Positions 36,540 through 50,652 of a stretch of 64,000 nucleotides of DNA are shown one piece after another; position 1 is the stretch's first letter; the number at the start of each line of letters is the position of its first letter. The DNA lies in NCBI GenBank assembly GCA_963930655.1, contig OZ005619.1:19801752-19865751 (forward strand). Direction: 5' to 3'. The notes below the pieces were generated by a model. The model saw only the letters and a program-made list of their open reading frames with translations, was not told the origin of the DNA and ran no database searches. Position numbers and translations under genes: made by a program. Origin of the DNA: Myrica gale. Lineage: Eukaryota > Streptophyta > Magnoliopsida > Fagales > Myricaceae.

Positions 36540-38066
36540 CATGGTCTGGTTTTGAGCCCAATCCCTGATTAATCTATAAAGCGTACATACTGAAAGTATC
36601 AATGCCATAAGAAAGCCCACAAACTAATATCAGCCAGTCCACTAATATCTGAACCTCCAAGGCCCAAGGTTGGAAAAAGTTCAAAGCCCACGCTAGCTCC
36701 TCTCTAAATTCAAATATGGCCTTTATTCGATGAAAGCCCGTACAGAATTTTTAGATTAATAATTATGTGCGACAAGAAATTTGCACAGAAATTATTTGAA
36801 GTTAGCAATTAAATTTACTCCCCATGGTTCTGTCCATCTGTGCTCCACCTTCGAAAAACCGACACGTGTGACGCAATATGCGAATCCGGGCCCACTCAGC
36901 ACCAAAGCGCCCGCCCACACAGCTACTCCCTACCTGTCCTTATTAATTTCTAAAAGCGACGTCATTTTGCTTTTTCAAAGAAGCGACTTATTACAAGGCA
37001 ATCTCCATTATAATTTATACAACACACCAAAAACTATAGAAATTACTATTCTCCCCCAACAAATGATTGGGCGGCTGGAAAGTTGATTACTGAACAAACC
37101 TTTTGTTTATATCTCCCAAATGACGTCTAAGTTGTCTTATTGGGAGGATTAGGACGGTACAAAATGCTTCTGATTCCCTTGTCACAAGTCCATTATATTT
37201 TATAATGCCTTGGATTAGCATGCACAAAACTACAAAGCTTGCTTCTTTAACTTATGTGACTTTAGGTGATGAACCGAAGAACTTTCTTCTTGAAATCCTC
37301 GACTCTCGTGCAACTTTACCCACTATCAAAAGGGGTCCCATAATCCCATTCCATCATGATCTAGATGATCCTACCAGCTAATTGTACCCAAATCATAGCA
37401 AAATTAGCAGAGAAAGCAACATATGGTAAAAAACAAAAAACACCGAATTTTTTTCTATATACTATGGGTCATCATTATTCCACTTGCTTCTTTAGTTGGC
37501 CGGCCAACTCATGATCGTTCATATATGTTAAAGTATTTGCCACCTCCTGTGACCTTCCTTGCTTTTCTTGAGAATTTGAGAGTAATACTAGAGCTTTAGG
37601 CTTCTTTCTCGCTAGAGATGTCGAGAGGCCTTTTATTAAAAGTATTAGGTTTTTCAAAAGATGGAGCATCCAATGTTAAAAAGAGAGTGGTTGGAAGAGG
37701 GAATGCCCAGTGGATTAGAATCCCTATTCATAGTCAAAAAGTTGAGAAGCCCCAGACCCCAGTTAGGATAAGGGAAATGAAATTTGGATTTGGATTTCAT
37801 CACAAGTTTCATGATTATTTCCACTGCCTTAAGTAAACCTAAATTAGCCTTAATTAAACAGGCAATTACTCATCTTCCGGGATAAGTATTGCGTAACCTC
37901 CTGATTAAATTAGCATATCGCATCTCAACCATAAAAAAAGATAATGGTTTTTTAATTTTGCTGGGTTTACCAGTTCCAGCAAAGAGACAATTTATAAATA
38001 AGACAGATGCTGATTATCAATCACCATAAACTAACTTAAATTTAACGACCTGTTTCATTACAGTAA
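36540..38066. other. Gene-poor spacer
   Basis: No supported exon. Short open frames exist (for example at 37618-37836) but have no recognisable motif, no partner exon and ordinary length for AT-rich DNA. Confidence 0.4.
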
Positions 38067-38579
38067 GGAGGTGTTTGTTTGCCGAAATTTCGGAAAATAT
38101 TCTTAAAATTTTGGGAATCTTGTGAAGTTAGAAATTTTTTGGGATTTGTGAAAAGATGTTATAATTTTGAAATATTTTAAATAATTTTTGAAAATTTTAA
38201 GGTAGTTATAAAGGGTAATAATTGTAATAATTTATTTGTTTGTTTTTTATTATTTTTTTAGTTAACCGCCGCCCCCCTCACATGCGTTGTCTTTTTGTGT
38301 TTAATCTTACTTTTTTCTTTCTTCAGGCGCCAATTCGAGCTCAAACTTCTTTTTTTTTTTTGACCCGACAACATGTTGCGCAACCCAATGGTGGAACGTT
38401 TCGTTAGGCACCCTTTGCTTTTGTCTTCTTTGGTTTGCTGCCAAGTGGTGGAACATTACGTGTTTTTTCTTATTTTGCAGGTGCATGTCAGGTTGCTGTA
38501 GGCGCCTGTTTCGGTACGGTTCAAATGAATGGGCTTTGCAATTGACGTTTGCCCGAAATTTCGAGTAAACAAACGTCCC
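38067..38579. mobile_element. Tourist-like (PIF/Harbinger) MITE, 513 bp
   Basis: Starts GGAGGTGTTTGTTTGCCGAAATTTCG and ends with the inverted relative (CGAAATTTCGAGTAAACAAACGTCCC). TAA lies on both sides (38064-38066 and 38580-38582), as expected for a 3-bp Harbinger target site. No coding capacity. Confidence 0.7.
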
Positions 38580-41500
38580 TAAATATCTCGTGGAAATTTT
38601 GCATCCCCATGCTCTGCAGCGATCAATATTCTTTTTTTTGTTATTATTATTATTATATTTGCTGTTGAACTTTCATAATTTTGCATCAAACGAATACAAT
38701 TATGAAAGCTAGCTTGTGATATTATTAAGGCTCAAAACAAACCCTGGTCGTTTTCTAAAGAGGGTAACTACAAAATTCTTCCCACAAGATGCAGAAGGGA
38801 AAGGGCAAAAATTTAAGTGGTTTCCCTGTTCCCAACTGGGTCCCTATCCACGCTGATGGAAAGTTGGTGGCATAATCATTGAACTAGATCAACTATTGGA
38901 TGCTTATCGTGGTCCAGGAATCCCATCCCAAACCCACAACGTCCTTCTTCCTTTTCTGATATTTTTCTTAATATCTTTGAGAGCAAGCAAGGAGAAATCT
39001 GCCTCAACGTTGGCATGCAGAGAGACACAGACCTCGTTCTCTCTCTCTCTCTCTCTCGTTTTAGTTAAAAGCACTACAGGTGTTTGAGACAACCAAAATC
39101 ATATTAAACTCTTCGTAGGTCACTATCTTAACAAGCTGCACCCTAATGCGAGTAATTAAGCAATCGATTTGGTGCTAGGTTTTATTATTTGGGTCCCTGT
39201 TTGGTATCTTTCGAATCTCCTTTTCACTTGACACGAACAAACAATGGCCTTCGTTCACTTAGAAACAAAATAAATATTTATATCGACGATTCCTAATTTC
39301 CCCTGCACTGCAGATTCTGAAACTTGAATAGAACATATGTGGGTGACGTAGAATCTACGCACTTCAAAGCCTATTATAACGACTAGAGGGAAAATAGCAT
39401 TCCTTTTTTTTTGTCACATCATACCTTGTTATTGTCATGTCCAACCATCCATTGTTTTCTTTTGTACGTGTCAGAAGGACATGATGCAACAAAAGGTGGG
39501 TTGGTGGACCTGTTGTCTCATATGGGCTCTCTTGGGAAATAAATCCCCATTAAAGTTGGTAAAGGAATGTGGACCCAAATGCTTTCATATTCATTTTTGT
39601 GGGGGTGGGGTTCCCTTTGCTAAGCTTGCAGCTTGCAATTTAGGCCCAACTGCTCCTCACATGTAGCATGGACAAACCTACCTGCCTGCATGAGTTTCTC
39701 TATCTCGTATTTAATCCATCGCATAAAAAATTTCAGCTGAAAATTTGGTATTTTTTTCTTTCTTCTGGATTTCCTTATCAAAAACTACTGCAATACTAGG
39801 GTAAATCGAAGAACGGTTTACCCATAGAGACGGTAAATTCACGAGGAGGGTGGGGAGGTGAGAGGTGACACAAAAGATAAGCTCAGTTCATAATTAGAGA
39901 ATAATGCAGAGAGTATAAAAATAAATGAAACAGAGATTTAAGTGATTCGGTCTAAAATGTTAGCTGTATTTTATATTTTAAATCTATAGAGGGTAAGGTT
40001 AAAAAAAATATATACCCAATTTATGACTGTTGGATTTCTGGCTCTCATGATACCAAAAAAAAGATAAACCCAGTGAATAATTAAAAGATAATATGGAAAT
40101 AAGACAATAAATAAGGAAAGTGATTTAAATGGATCTATCTAAAAAAATCTACATCTATTTTAAAAATCATTTATAAGTAGATAATCATATCTCACATTTA
40201 AACCTCCCTATCTGATATTTGAGGAAGATAATATCATATTAAATATTATAAAATTGATCTCTGTTAAGAGGTTAAACTTGGGACGAAATAAATTCACCGG
40301 GAATATATCGGGTTTCAGAAGTTACCCTATCAGATAAATATTGCTGGCTGTTACGTATGAACTCCAAAATCGCACCAACTGGCCGGAGCAAGTTTAATTA
40401 CCCCCAAAAAAAAATTGTAGGAATTTCTACTCCACTAGTCCAGGTCCAGGAAAAGAACCTGCCGTTGGAAAACATTTAAAAAACAATGGAAACAAAGAAG
40501 TGGACTGTTTCAATACGTCTCAATAGAAGTTTTACACTATTTCTTTATGCGAACTTTTTAATTAAATGCTTAAAGGTTCTTCATTTGGTTATAAAATGAG
40601 CCATGCAAATGACGAGATACAATCGTCTCCAAATTAATTCCATTAAAAAACCAATTAAATTATAATTAATTAACAAAAACATCTGAACTCAGACCATTCG
40701 ACCGCAACATATATAACAAATATTGCTTTCAGGATACAACTTCATAACACAAGTCACCGGCAAGAACATGATATTGGTCCATAGGAATATGGTTTTTCAA
40801 CAAGCTATATATCCTTTGTTCTTATAATAATAATAATAATTATTATTATTATTGTAAGTTGCTTTTTAATTATCTTATTGGTACTTGACAGATACCACGT
40901 AGTATTCCTATTGAAATTTAATTTCCCTAAACCTTGTAACATGAATATGTCCTTCTTCCTTTTTTATTTTTTATATGATTTATTCTAGTAAAATATAGTA
41001 ATATACCCTCATAAGTATAGTTCTGATTAAAGCCTTCGAAGAAAGAGGCAAATTTGTTTGGGGGGAAGAAAATTTGAGGACCAAATTTGAATTCAAAAAT
41101 AACCATCATTACCCTCATAGTGGCATGGGTCAAGCAATAATCGCAAAGAGCCTTCAAATTAACTTGTCATGCCTCAGCTGAACCTATTGACAGAAAGTTC
41201 TCACCCGATAGTGTTAATTACTCTTCATATTATTCGTTCTCTCTCTCTACATTTTAAAATTTAGAGGAACTAAATTAATTTTAACAAATAATTAGACGGC
41301 ATATTATGATATTACCTTTAAAAACTATATCGAAAAGAAGGGGGAAAACCCAAAAGTTTGATGACAGGTACACACAATACAGTTACATAATGGTTCATGC
41401 ATTGATTATATAGAACGTAATCTATGATATAAAACACTTTCATTGCATGCATTGAATTATATATATATATATAATCAACTATTTACTCGAAACGTGAGAA

Positions 41501-42000
41501 GATTAATTAAATTGGTTTTAATATTAACAAAACTTTATATCTTACAAAAAAAGGGGTACCGCTATTGCTCTTTTTTTTTTTCCTTTTTGGCTAAACTCTA
41601 TTTAGCTTCATCAGGTATCATCAACCGCCTTATAATTGATCTGTGTGTACCAATATGTGCAGAGAAATGTTTTCCTCCGTGATAAATATTTTTGACTCCG
41701 CTGTTTTGTTGGGAAAGAAAAAACAATTGAATATCGGAAAAGAGAAACGGATTTTGAGGGTCGTCCTCTTGCTGCCATTACGCCATATATATTATGAATT
41801 GACAAATGTAAGCCTGCGCCATCTCCATCAGAATTTTCAACGGTCGCAAGATCCTACAAGAACCGCACGCGTCAATCTTTTAGACCATTTTCTGCAATAC
41901 CTGCAAAAAGTGCAAAGATGGAGAATTCACACGCAGAGATAATCAGAAGGGGGTGCTGAGTTTATGATGGAGACAGCCCAAACTCTCCGTATTGGCAAAA
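38580..42000. other. Gene-poor spacer before the TRM gene
   Basis: I see no exon or RNA gene. It contains a (TC)n run at about 39036-39057 and a self-complementary (TAA)n(TTA)n stretch at about 40825-40855. The right end, near 42000, becomes CT-rich and probably holds the promoter and start of the downstream gene. Confidence 0.4.
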
Positions 42001-43422
42001 CTCTCTCTTCCCCCTCTTTCTCTCCCTATCTTTGTTAATGGGCCCAGCAATCCTATACCCCAACTGTCACGTATTCTTCCACTTCACCCAACAACATTGT
42101 AAAGCTTTCTCCTCTCTCTTTCACAGTCTCACCACCACTTTTCTCAGTCTTTAATGGCTGCCCCCATTTGAGAAATTCTGCATAAAAAATAGTGGGTCGG
42201 TGCTGGATAAGCAATTTGGGTCTCTCTTTTGCGCTGTCACAAAAAGATTCCCACATGGGAAGAGTCTTTGTTTTTGTTAGAATTGCACAAAATTCCTCTG
42301 GGTGTTTTTGAAAGCTTGATTTTTTTGGGTTCCTTATAGCGGTGAATCAGGGTCTCTTTTGGTGCTTGAAGCTTTGACATGTGACGGAGAGGTTGGGAAA
42401 AGCTTCCGGTTCTGACTTTGGTATTTGGAGGACTGATTCTGGTGTTTCAAGTCCCTTAAATTTTTAATGGTCTTCCGCGGTACACTGGAGAGAAGTGGAA
42501 TTCTCGCTTTGCATGTTATGTATTGTTGTTTTAGCGGCTTAGAATTTGCATTGAGCAAAGATTTCATAAGGTTTTGGTAAAGAGCGAAAGTGCAAATTAT
42601 CATAATCAATCAAGTGTGCAGAAGTCTTCAAAGTTGGGTTGAATAGAGGTTATGATATTTGAGTTCAAGAGGAGGTTTTTGTGTCTCTCAGGCTTTTGAT
42701 CCCATTTTTCCACCGAATTGGTCAGTGATCAGTCTCTTTCTCTGAAATTGAGTGTAAATTTGATTGCCTTGCGACCAATTTGGGATCACCAAAACTTGGA
42801 GGAATACATTTATCTGAGGTGTTTCCTTTCGTTGAAGGGAAGACCAGATTCCCAGAAGATTGAGCTTTTGTGTACTATGTGAGATTGCCATCTAAGGCTT
42901 GTGGAGGAGAAAAGAAGGATTTGATACCTTGCCATCCAAAGAAAGTTTTAGTGGTTTGCCTTCTACTCAGTTGAAAGCGTGAGGTTGAAGTTGGAATTCT
43001 CTTGTTCTCTATAGATTTGGCCGACTGCAATTGTTGTTCACCGCCCGTTGAATTTAAGAGCTCTAAATTTGAGGTAATTATTTTGTGCATCTCATTTGTT
43101 TGGAAGAATTATTACTCGCACTGATTACACTCAAATTGAGAACTAACTACGATGCTATGATCTTTTTACATTCCAGTTATTAAAACTGAAATTTTTGTAG
43201 TTCAAGCACGAGTTGCATGACCAGTACAGAAAATCTATTTGAATCCGATGCGAATATAAGAGCTAATGTGACCCCACTTTTTAGAAGGTTAAATTGATAT
43301 TTCCGTATAACATAGCTTATTTATTTCAATTTTCTGTTTATCAGCTTTAAGGACGTTGCCAGCACTAGTGTGGAGTTTTGATTGAACAAAGCCAAGTAAA
43401 ATTCAAGAATCCCTCATTCATC
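42000..43422 (+). other. Probable 5' leader of the TRM gene with one intron
   Basis: From a CT-rich stretch near 42001-42030 the sequence lacks coding exons but shows a donor at 43073/43074 (gag/gtaatt) and an acceptor at 43344/43345 (tatcag/ct), leading into the exon that carries the start codon at 43423. Transcript ends cannot be set from sequence alone. Confidence 0.45.
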
Positions 43423-46400
43423 ATGGGGAAGAGGTCCCAAAGACGCCCTGTCCGGTATGAAAAGGATCAGTCTGGCTGTATGTGGGGCTTGATCAGTCTC
43501 TTTGACTTCCGCCAGGGTCGCTCAACTAAAAGGCTGCTTTCAAATAGGAAGACTGGGAGTAGTCATGCGGCTGGTAAGAACTTGGTTTAACATACAGAGT
43601 TTTACAATTAGAACATATTATATGAAATATGTGTATGAAAAGCTTTTGTTTGAAAAAAAAAAATGCTATTTTCACCAAGCAAGGCTTTCTCCAATTCTAT
43701 TTGTTAAAAAAGTTACCTGGCGGAAATGAAAAGGGAAGTAGGCTTGTTCAGTCATGATGTCAGGATTTGCAGTTTGTAGAAATTATTGCAAATAACATAG
43801 GGGCTAGTTGAACATGTCAAATTTAGATTATTCTGATTTTCCCAGTCATTATAATATGTTAAGGAGTAGTGAATTTCCATGGAAGTTGTTAAAAACGCAC
43901 CAGACATACCTCCTAATTAGTGAAATTTCTTTTTTGGGCCGCAGGTGCTGGATATTCAAGGAACAAGTTTGAGGTGTTGACTGATTTAGATGAAAATCAT
44001 CAGGGCGCTCTTGTAAGTCTTGTCATTTTAGCCCCGTATCCAAATAGAATGTGAAATTAGTAACTTTAATTGGTACTATCTGGTGCAGTAAGTTACCTGC
44101 ATATTATTTTGATGCTAGCTAAATTATAAACATTTCAGAATGGTGACGAGAGCGCGACAGCAGTGGTGACAGCTGATGCTGGTAAGTCCAGTGTGAAGAA
44201 GCTCATAGAAGTGGAGATGGTCAGTGAGCAGAACCTGAAGAAAGAGAATAGTGACGCTGAAGTTGAACAAAAATCGAGCAAGTCAGGACATGAAAGCAGC
44301 ATAAAGACAGAGAGCAAAAGAACAAAAAAGTGTCGTAAGAAAAGCCATGATATGGACAATCATGACTTGGATGCTGCTAAAAACTTGGAATTTGGATGCT
44401 CTTGTAATCAAGATGCAGAGAAACAATCGATAGGAAATATTCGTATAGATGAAATAATAGAGGAGTTCAGTCAATGGATCAATCAGAAGAGTTTAGGTTC
44501 TATGAAGCATGATCATGATGATGAAGTTCAAATGCAACCAAACCAGAAGCATTGCGAACTTGACAGATTGAGAGAGGCAATCAAGGAGCTTATAAATCAC
44601 AAGTGTATTAACTCAAAACATCTCAAGGAAAATGGGAATATTTGCCACCCCAAAGAACTCACTTGTGCACTTGAGATTTTAAGTTCAGACGAGGAATTGT
44701 TGCAGAAACTTATAAAAGACCCAAACTCACCATTGGCGAAATATGCTTTGAACTTTCAGGATACTCGGATAGAGAAAGGAGATGAACCCAAGACACACTT
44801 GTCAGAACTGGAGCTTGGTAGTTTAAAACAATCTGGGGAGTTTGTCAATCAGAAGCATCAGCGTAGCTTTTTCAGGAGAAAGGTCAGGGCTCAGGAAAAA
44901 ACTCCGCTAAAGAAAAATGAGAATTCTGAAGGTTCAAATAGAATTGTTATTCTGAAACCTGGGCCGCCAGGCTTGCGAAATTCCAGAAGTGAAAGTAGTT
45001 TTGGCTCAGCACCAAAACCTCATTACATTGTTGGGGATAAAGGGCCAGCTGGGAGAGTTGGTACAAATTTTTTTCTTGCTGAAATTAAAAGAAAGTGGAA
45101 AAGTGCTAGGGGGAAGGAATGGAATGGAATCTCTACTATGACTGCTTCTGACAATTCTTGTCGTGATCTTCGAAGTTTTGGAGATAGCAAAAGAGGTATT
45201 GATAAGGGGAACTCTGGGAAATGTTCTCCCAGTAAAGAGTCTTCCTACATTGAAAGAAGTGTCAAACCTGCCATTGGTGTCAAGAATGGAGACAAGATGG
45301 GCCAACTGAAAGATTCTGAAATAAGCGTGGAACATGAAACTGATAGTTATCCAAAGCAGAGGGTAACTGATATCTACATTGAAGCCAAGAAACATCTATG
45401 TGATATGCTGAGCAACGGGGACGAAGGTGTAGATTTTTCGAGCAAACAAGTTCCTAAATCCTTAGGGAGGATCCTCTCTCTTCCTGAGTACAACTTGTCT
45501 CCCATGGATAGTCCTGCAAGAGACTGGGAGGATAAATTTGGAACTGGACAGATGAAGTTTTCTGCCTGTTGCGAAATTCAGAAGGTCAAGTCAAATAAAT
45601 GGTCTCCCAAAAGAGAGAACAATGTCAGCCTTCTAGGTCAGGCAACACAAAACCTAGAAAGTTCATCTTGCATTTATAACAGCCTTGTTAATAACACAGA
45701 AGCTCTTCACTCAAATCAAAATGTCTCTGAGAATCTTTTCCCTGATAATGGAGTGGAAGGAACCTTTGCTTCAGCTAGTGATGAGATGAGTCCTAAAGGT
45801 ACTATACTCTCTGCTATCCAATTAATCATCATTATCATTCTCCATGTATTCTAGCTTGTTTCTGTGTCTAGTAATGTTTAGGCTTCTATTAAAATTCTAC
45901 AGGTACTGTAGATTTGGAAAAAGCAACTGAAGTCATAGTTGAGGAAGATATCAGTGTAGTTTATGCTCATTCTGATCTGACAAGCTCTTCTACTATCAGA
46001 AATGACCAAAATGCTGATACATCTGTAACTTGTGATCATAAAGAATATTGCGAAAGCTTGAAGCAGCAGGTGATATATCATCGATCCTATTCTTTTCCTA
46101 GCAATTGCAGGCATGAATTTTGGATTCCAATGAACTCGTTGAAGTCCCTATCTTTTGTCAAAAGCACCGAGTCTCTAGATTCTAAAGAACTCCAATTACT
46201 TAAAATGAGGCGTACAAGTCCCAACTAAGAGTTGTGAATTGTAATCCCAAGCTCAATAACTCATCACTGTTGCCAGTTGCACCAGCACTAGGTTGACAAT
46301 TATCACCACCTTTGTCACTACTGGCAGTATTACCGTCGTCAGACAAACTGCCACACCTACCTTCACCACTACCACCACACAACCATAATTTCAAGTGCCA

Positions 46401-48225
46401 CCACACCTGACTCTCCACGCTGCCATTAGGCCATCCAATCCTCCATGTTCAACATTGCTGCCACTGCTATGACAATTGTTACCATCACCATGGTAACTGC
46501 CATAGCCATTGATACAGTCATAAACAAGTCTCTCTTGCCACCTGCAATTATTTTTTGCCACCATATTATATATGCCACCACCACTTTTATCAATACCATC
46601 ACCACAATCTGGCTAGTGTCAACTTCCACGTCTTCCATTTATAATTTCATCACTATAGTTGTTTGACATAAACTCAATGGCTTATGCTTTAGGGTTTAAG
46701 GCGATGTCCTAACTAGTTGTATGAAGCTTTCACTAAAGATCATCAAAGCAATAGCATTCAGTTCTATGATCGAAAGAACCTAACAAAGTTTGTTCTTTGT
46801 ATTCTGAACTTGATTGGTATGGAATATGAATTCTTTTTTGTTTTCTTTTTTTTTTTTTGTGGTTGGGGTCAAGAGAGGGTTGGGTGGGGGGGGGCATTGA
46901 ATTTTGATTTCAAACAAAAGAAGAGGGCCTTACCGGTTTTTTATGTGGTGTGATGTTTCTAGGTGTTCTGTTTTACAGTAGTATGAAATACTTATATGAT
47001 CTGGGGATGAGAAATTCCATTGTAACGAATACCATAGATGATTATATACATGCTGTGGTTCACTTGTCTACGATTTTTATTATTTTTCTAAAGAGCAGTT
47101 AGGAACATTATCAATCTGACCAAACGGAAAATTAACTTCACATCTGAATAAGAGGAGCTGAAAGACCCTTACAACACAGGTTTTTTTTTTATGTGTGATC
47201 TCTCTGTGTTTCCCTTGGGATTTTTCCTTCCCGTTTGTCAATATATCCGAGCCGATATAGGTGTTCTTTTTGCAGGAATCATATGAAGAGAAGCAAGTGC
47301 CATTTCCTGCATCACCATCCCCTTCAAGCTGCTTAATCAGCAAGAAAGATGAAAATCTAGAAAGTACTGTTGATATGCCAGAGCGGCCAAGTCCTGTATC
47401 TGTTCTTGAGCCACCATTCACTGAAGATGACATCAGCCCTACAAAGTCAATACCCCGACTTGGTAGGCATTCATTTGAGAGTTTTTTTTTTGCTAAGGAT
47501 TCATTCGAGAATTAATGACCTGAGAATATAAACTTTTGATTCTGGCAATAGGCTAATGTCAATTAATTCCCATTTCTTCAGGCAAACCACCACTGCAACC
47601 ACTACGGATTCAATTTGAAGAACATGACTCCTCAGCTGCAGATCAAGTTAGTTGTGCAAAATTTTGTATGGATGACAAGGAAATTGTATTTGAATACATA
47701 AAAGAAGTGCTGGAAGCATCTGGCTTGAGCTGGGATGAATTCTGTGCGAAGTGCCTTACATCAGACCAACTGCTTGACCCTTCATTATCGGAGGAGGTAG
47801 AGTACTTTCCAAACCAGCTCTGCTATGAGTGGAAGTGCCTTCTTGACTGTACTAATGAAGTTCTCTTGGAGGTTTGTTGGCACCATTTTGGTTGCTGCCC
47901 TTGGGTATCATTCTTACAACCTACCATAAAGTCCATTCCGGACATGAAAAATGCTATTCATGAGATCTGGGAAGGAATATATTGGCATCTCCTTCCTCTG
48001 CGTCTGCCTCACTCTTTGGACCAGATGGTCAGAAAGGACATGGCAAGAATAGGAACATGGATGGATCTCCGACTTGATGTTGATGCGATTGGTGTTGAGA
48101 CTGGTGAAGCCATTCTCGAAGACTTGATGAAAGACCTTGTATTGAGCTGTTTAAATGAAAATTCAGAAAGAGGGAATAATGCCTTTCTAACAGAGTTGGA
48201 AAATAGCAGCAGCATCAACTTATAG
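43423..48225 (+). CDS. TRM13/14/15-like protein with C-terminal DUF4378 domain
   Basis: Plant TON1-recruiting-motif family protein, thought to help place TON1/PP2A complexes on cortical microtubules. Coding exons: 43423-43573, 43945-44012, 44139-45798, 45903-46069, 47276-47462, 47582-48225. All are GT-AG and phase-consistent, 2877 nt, 958 aa. The N terminus (MGKRSQRR, then GLISLFDFRQGRSTKRLLS at about residues 20-40) is the conserved start I associate with the TRM13/14/15 subgroup. The middle is long, charged and low in complexity. The C-terminal part (from about residue 774: IVFEYIKEVLEASGL, then the late DQMVRKDMARIGTWMDL block and AILEDLMKDLVLSC) is DUF4378. The intron between exons 4 and 5 is 1.2 kb and contains a CCACCA-rich stretch. 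The gene is followed by a convergent small gene at 49.4 kb. The family call is from memory of its motifs, not a search. Confidence 0.85.
46240..46640. repeat. CCACCA/CACCAT-rich intronic stretch
   Basis: Low-complexity, imperfect triplet-like sequence within the fourth coding intron of the TRM gene. It produces open frames on both strands (Thr/Ile-rich plus, Val/Met-rich minus) which I regard as artefacts of composition. Confidence 0.6.
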
Positions 48226-49361
48226 AATATTGTCAACTTAATACATCCATGCTACAAGTTGACCCGCCTCGTTTCAAGGTGATCGGGAAACAAGTAGTTT
48301 GATGTTAGTCAAGCAAAAGGGAGACATTTGTCAATTTTGGAGGGACAAAGGCACATCCTTGGAAGATATGACTAGGCTTTTCCTAACTCGTCTACTGAAA
48401 TCTTTGTAGATATCTTACCATCATGTTCGCTTATGAGCCCTTGCAAATAGATGATCCTTATGGTCAGGGTTCAGAAAAACCAGTTTGCAAGCGTTGCCTG
48501 CAAGGATACAAATAATGCCTGTTTTCCGTGGCAGTTTTGAAGGTGACACAAAAATGAAATCCGGGCCAGTCTGCAGATTGCCCGATAATAACAAAGGTGT
48601 TCCTGTAGACTTTGTAGATTTAGATGGATTGATTAATCGAGGGTGTGCTCTTTTTTGTTTGTTCAATTCCATTTATTCTTCAGCTTTCACTTGTGCTTTT
48701 TGTTTTGTTTTTGGTTTTTTTATGGGTGTTTTCTTTATTTTATCTGCTTTTGCTGCTGTATTGACGAAGTTCTTGTGATTTGTAACAAATTGAATGTAGC
48801 CTAAAGTGAGATAAAGCTGGCATCCATACAGACTGAGTGCTATTGCAATGGAAGCTTTAACATGATACAAGACAAGTGTGAAATAATAGTTTCTGTCGGT
48901 AATGAATATTCTCAAGACCCGAAAATGTTCCTGGTTGCTCATCTGTATTGGAGATTGTTACGGGTCAATGTCGACTGTAAACACGACTAACACAAACACC
49001 ACTTGTTCTGAGATCCTCCCAATTGTTGAGGAGCTCATCTCCCCTTGTCCGGAGTTATTGACATTTCTGCTAGAGAGCCAGTAATGACTCGCTCAAAGCT
49101 TTGTGACCTTTGCACTCTGTTAGTCAATAGCGTCACTTTAAAGCGATGTTAAGAAATGAAGCACACTTCTAGATTCCAGACATCCGTAGAGCAAAAGTAA
49201 TCCCTCATGAGTATTAATATTATATAGCTAATTGATTTGTACAGTCAAGACGTCAACATAAAAACTTAAAAAAGTACAGAACAGAGTACAGAGTAGATCA
49301 AACCCTTAAAAGGCCTCATGAAAAAGGATTAAAAAAAGAGAGGAATAAAACACTTGATTAG

Positions 49362-50652
49362 TCACTTCTGTATTTTATTTGCCGGTGAAAATGCAGTCCT
49401 AGAAGCTGCAGCTCTCTTGTTGGCAAACGCAGTCGTCCTGCTGTCTAAATCCTCTTCATCGTCATTGTCATTAGCAGCTCCATCTCTAGCTGGTCGAGTG
49501 GATTCCTCGGCACTTTTGGCAGCTTTTCTTTTTCCAAGGTTTAACTTTGCAGTTAGTTTCCTTTCGACCGGGTCGTTTGAAAGTCCCATTACCTTTGATT
49601 GACGCGAAACCGTTGCACCCAGTCCAAGCCTATAGGTAAATATGAAAGAATTGTGGCAAATAGATTGCAATGACCCAATGACAATTCCAACAGACAGCAA
49701 AGATTGTTATACTGACCTATTAGGTCGAGCCTCTGGTTCTACTTCTGTCGGTTCATCTTCTGCAGATTTGGTCATACTATTAACCCATTGTTCGGCCTGC
49801 ATATTAGTCCATTGCCATGCAAAAAGAAAGTTACATCCTGAGCATATAGGGGAGAATGAAAATTTTGCAATAGTTTTGCATATCAATATATCATGCTATG
49901 GACCTAACAGACAATCCAAAGGCTCCATATGACCGTTGAGTCTCAGGAAACGACAAGTAGTCAGTGCATGCATTATTTAACAGAAAAACTTGTGGCTTTA
50001 TGGATTCCCCCTATTTTTTTACCTTTCAGCTGACTGCTGATATACGCATGGACCAGCTATTCGAACCTAAAATTATGTACTACTCGCAGAACAAAAGATT
50101 TACTTTGTTTGAACTCTGTTTTAAAGGATCTTACTTATTCTGTTAGTCTCGGATCCTCCACTTTGAAAACAAGACAGGAGAAAGCACCAGCTAATAAGAA
50201 AATAAGGAGATCTGAGGAAATCTAAACATAAATACTCGGAGCCAGATATGTTAGAACTTTGCACAAAGTCGCATTTCTCAAGTGTTTGGGATACGTACTT
50301 CAAACTATCTCTAGAGACTCGCATGAGGTTTATGAAACTCCCATAGTTCTCGCTGAGTTCTATTAGTCCCCTACAAACCATAAGATCAATGAAAGAGTCT
50401 GAAGTGGAAATAAAGGAAAAAATTGGCCAGTTTCTCTGGTGGTCATAATGGCGAAGTGCATCAGTCCCACGTTAGGATATTTGCCACATTGCGATTTAAA
50501 GAAGCAAAACCATGAACCAAATATGCAATCAACAACAACAATTGCTTATTACTGACAGTTCCGAAGTAAGGAATAGTTACCAATTTCAACCCCTTATCCA
50601 GTTTTAGAATTTGAGGACGACCAGCTTTTTGCGATGTCTCCGTAGTGCCCAT
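49362..50652 (-). CDS. Small basic protein of unknown function (LGLGA/DUF3245-like)
   Basis: Three minus-strand exons, 50581-50652, 49717-49796 and 49362-49629, give 139 aa with correct GT-AG borders and phases. Exon 1 ends in ILKLDKGLKL, exon 2 starts AEQWVNSMTKS, and exon 3 starts LGLGATVSRQSKV, then DPVERKLTAKLNLGKRKA, an acidic NDNDDEEDLDSR patch and a basic tail. I recall similar small proteins in plants and other eukaryotes under the unknown-function family DUF3245, but am not certain of the family name. Its composition suggests a nuclear, nucleic-acid-associated or disordered protein; this is inference. It converges with the TRM gene and is divergent from MED12. Confidence 0.75.

Noticed and set aside
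37618-37836. 72-codon open frame in the 36.5-38 kb spacer
   Set aside because: No recognisable domain, no splice partner, and length not unusual.
45799-45854. Continuation of the large TRM exon to a stop at 45854
   Set aside because: A GT donor at 45799 in phase with the next exon restores the reading frame. The extra residues are intron read-through.
46426-46666. Overlapping open frames on both strands in the TRM intron
   Set aside because: They arise from CCACCA-rich low-complexity DNA inside a well-defined intron.
50281-50371. Possible extra exon of the 139-aa gene (GLIELSENYGSFINL on the minus strand)
   Set aside because: Its acceptor is in the wrong phase relative to exon 1, whereas joining exon 1 directly to 49796 gives the uninterrupted KLAEQWV that I remember for related proteins.
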